Below the pieces are notes generated by a model. The model made no database searches, was not told the DNA's origin, and saw nothing but the letters and a program-made list of their open reading frames with translations. Both the position numbers and the translations under genes were made by a program. A stretch of 64,000 bases of DNA from Photobacterium swingsii (GTDB taxonomy: Bacteria; Pseudomonadota; Gammaproteobacteria; Enterobacterales; Vibrionaceae), in contig NZ_AP024853.1 of the NCBI RefSeq assembly GCF_024346715.1, positions 1,612,001 to 1,676,000 of the forward strand. Direction: 5' to 3'. Shown here piece after piece: positions 63,425 to 64,000 of the stretch (the stretch's first letter is position 1; every line of letters begins with the position of its first letter).

Positions 63425-64000
63425 TTCCTTCGTAAACCTGAGTGCCATTTTATTCCAAGTTAGCCCGTCGCACTGGTGGATTTATGCCTAGTCGACTAAG
63501 CGAGTTTCTTTCGGATTTCTTTGTATGACTACCGTTATGTACTGTGTGTCGCCGAGGGTATTTGAAGAACACTTTTTCTTACAAAGCATACTCCTAATGA
63601 ATGCTGTCTTACTGTAAACCTCATCGCTTGGCTCGTATTGATATCTTTATGATAATGCGACTTGAGTGTTTTCCTTTCGATTTCCCGCCTCACAATTCTT
63701 GATTTCCCCTTAAGTATTTACTGCCTAATCAAGGCATAGCCTAGAGGCAGGATTCTGCTTAACTTCACACTTCTCGGTATTAATAACCCAGTAGATAAGA
63801 ACCATTTTCAGTTGGATCTTTTGTACGACCTAAATAGCAAAAACAGTCATAAATTCTTTATAGAGTGTATTGTGAAAATATAAAAATCAGGATTAGTCCG
63901 TAAATTAACGTGTAAATACCTCTAAGTTGCAGACTAATAATCTAAATATCTCACCTTTGTGGCGTAATCTGCCATCTTAATGTCCTTGGGGATATAGTCA
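63425..64000. other. Right-end region without recognised genes
   Basis: About 575 bases with stops in all frames at short intervals. On the minus strand a 25-codon stretch near 63785-63860 (CYLGRTKDPTENGSYLLGY) reads like the tail of a protein but is closed by stops at both ends. It may be a degraded gene or a non-coding region. Confidence 0.4.

Overview
The window looks like a chromosomal segment of a marine gammaproteobacterium of the Vibrionaceae, most probably Photobacterium or a close Vibrio. This is inferred from gene content and AT-rich spacers: a CsrB-type sRNA with a GacA/UvrY box, a feoABC operon with a short Cys-rich FeoC-like protein, an eptA-dgkA pair, and a ToxR-like regulator next to a FidL-like protein. 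No rRNA, tRNA, CRISPR array or complete insertion sequence was seen.

Layout. 1-5.2 kb: housekeeping genes (metC cut by the left edge, a lipoprotein, tag, a cation diffusion facilitator, a tautomerase-like protein, an SMR pump). 5.39-5.96 kb: csrB with its activator box and promoter. 6.0-7.2 kb: an MFS transporter. 7.6-16.1 kb: a metal-efflux region. dmeF-marR is read leftward and a cusCBA-type copper/silver operon is read rightward. The 250-bp divergent spacer holds a long MarR-type dyad and a CueR-type promoter with a 19-bp spacer. 16.2-19.9 kb: a beta-lactamase-fold hydrolase with a degraded active site, a CysG/Met8-like siroheme enzyme with a decayed extra domain, and rbgA/ylqF.

20.0-41.2 kb: a defence island bounded by 63/64-bp near-identical direct repeats. 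It holds a WYL/BrxR-like repressor and a five-gene helicase/nuclease cassette (SF2 helicase fused to a PD-(D/E)XK nuclease, an unrecognised protein, a DUF6361-like protein, a PLD-family protein and an SNF2-type helicase). Next come an HTH plus Mrr remnant spliced to a truncated second WYL regulator, a four-gene Wadjet-type (JetABCD) SMC system, a small secreted protein, and the 3' end of a trimeric autotransporter. The five-gene cassette is the best candidate for an undescribed or under-described system. The intact and broken WYL genes share the same upstream element, so the surviving repressor may control both systems.

41.4-50.8 kb: a Tat-exported YtcJ-like amidohydrolase, a soluble two-PAS chemotaxis transducer, dcuC, a TPR-DUF218 protein, a VOC protein and eptA-dgkA. 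51.1-57.3 kb: metal uptake. A NicO-type permease plus DUF1007 operon has a Zur-like box, a DUF4198 protein and a small NikL-like protein follow, and feoABC is divergent with abutting FNR-like and Fur-like sites. 57.4-64 kb: a lysophospholipase-like hydrolase, two thiol-peroxidase paralogues (one cytoplasmic, one exported without its resolving cysteine), small hypothetical genes, and the ToxR-like/FidL-like pair. The last 600 bp holds no recognised gene.
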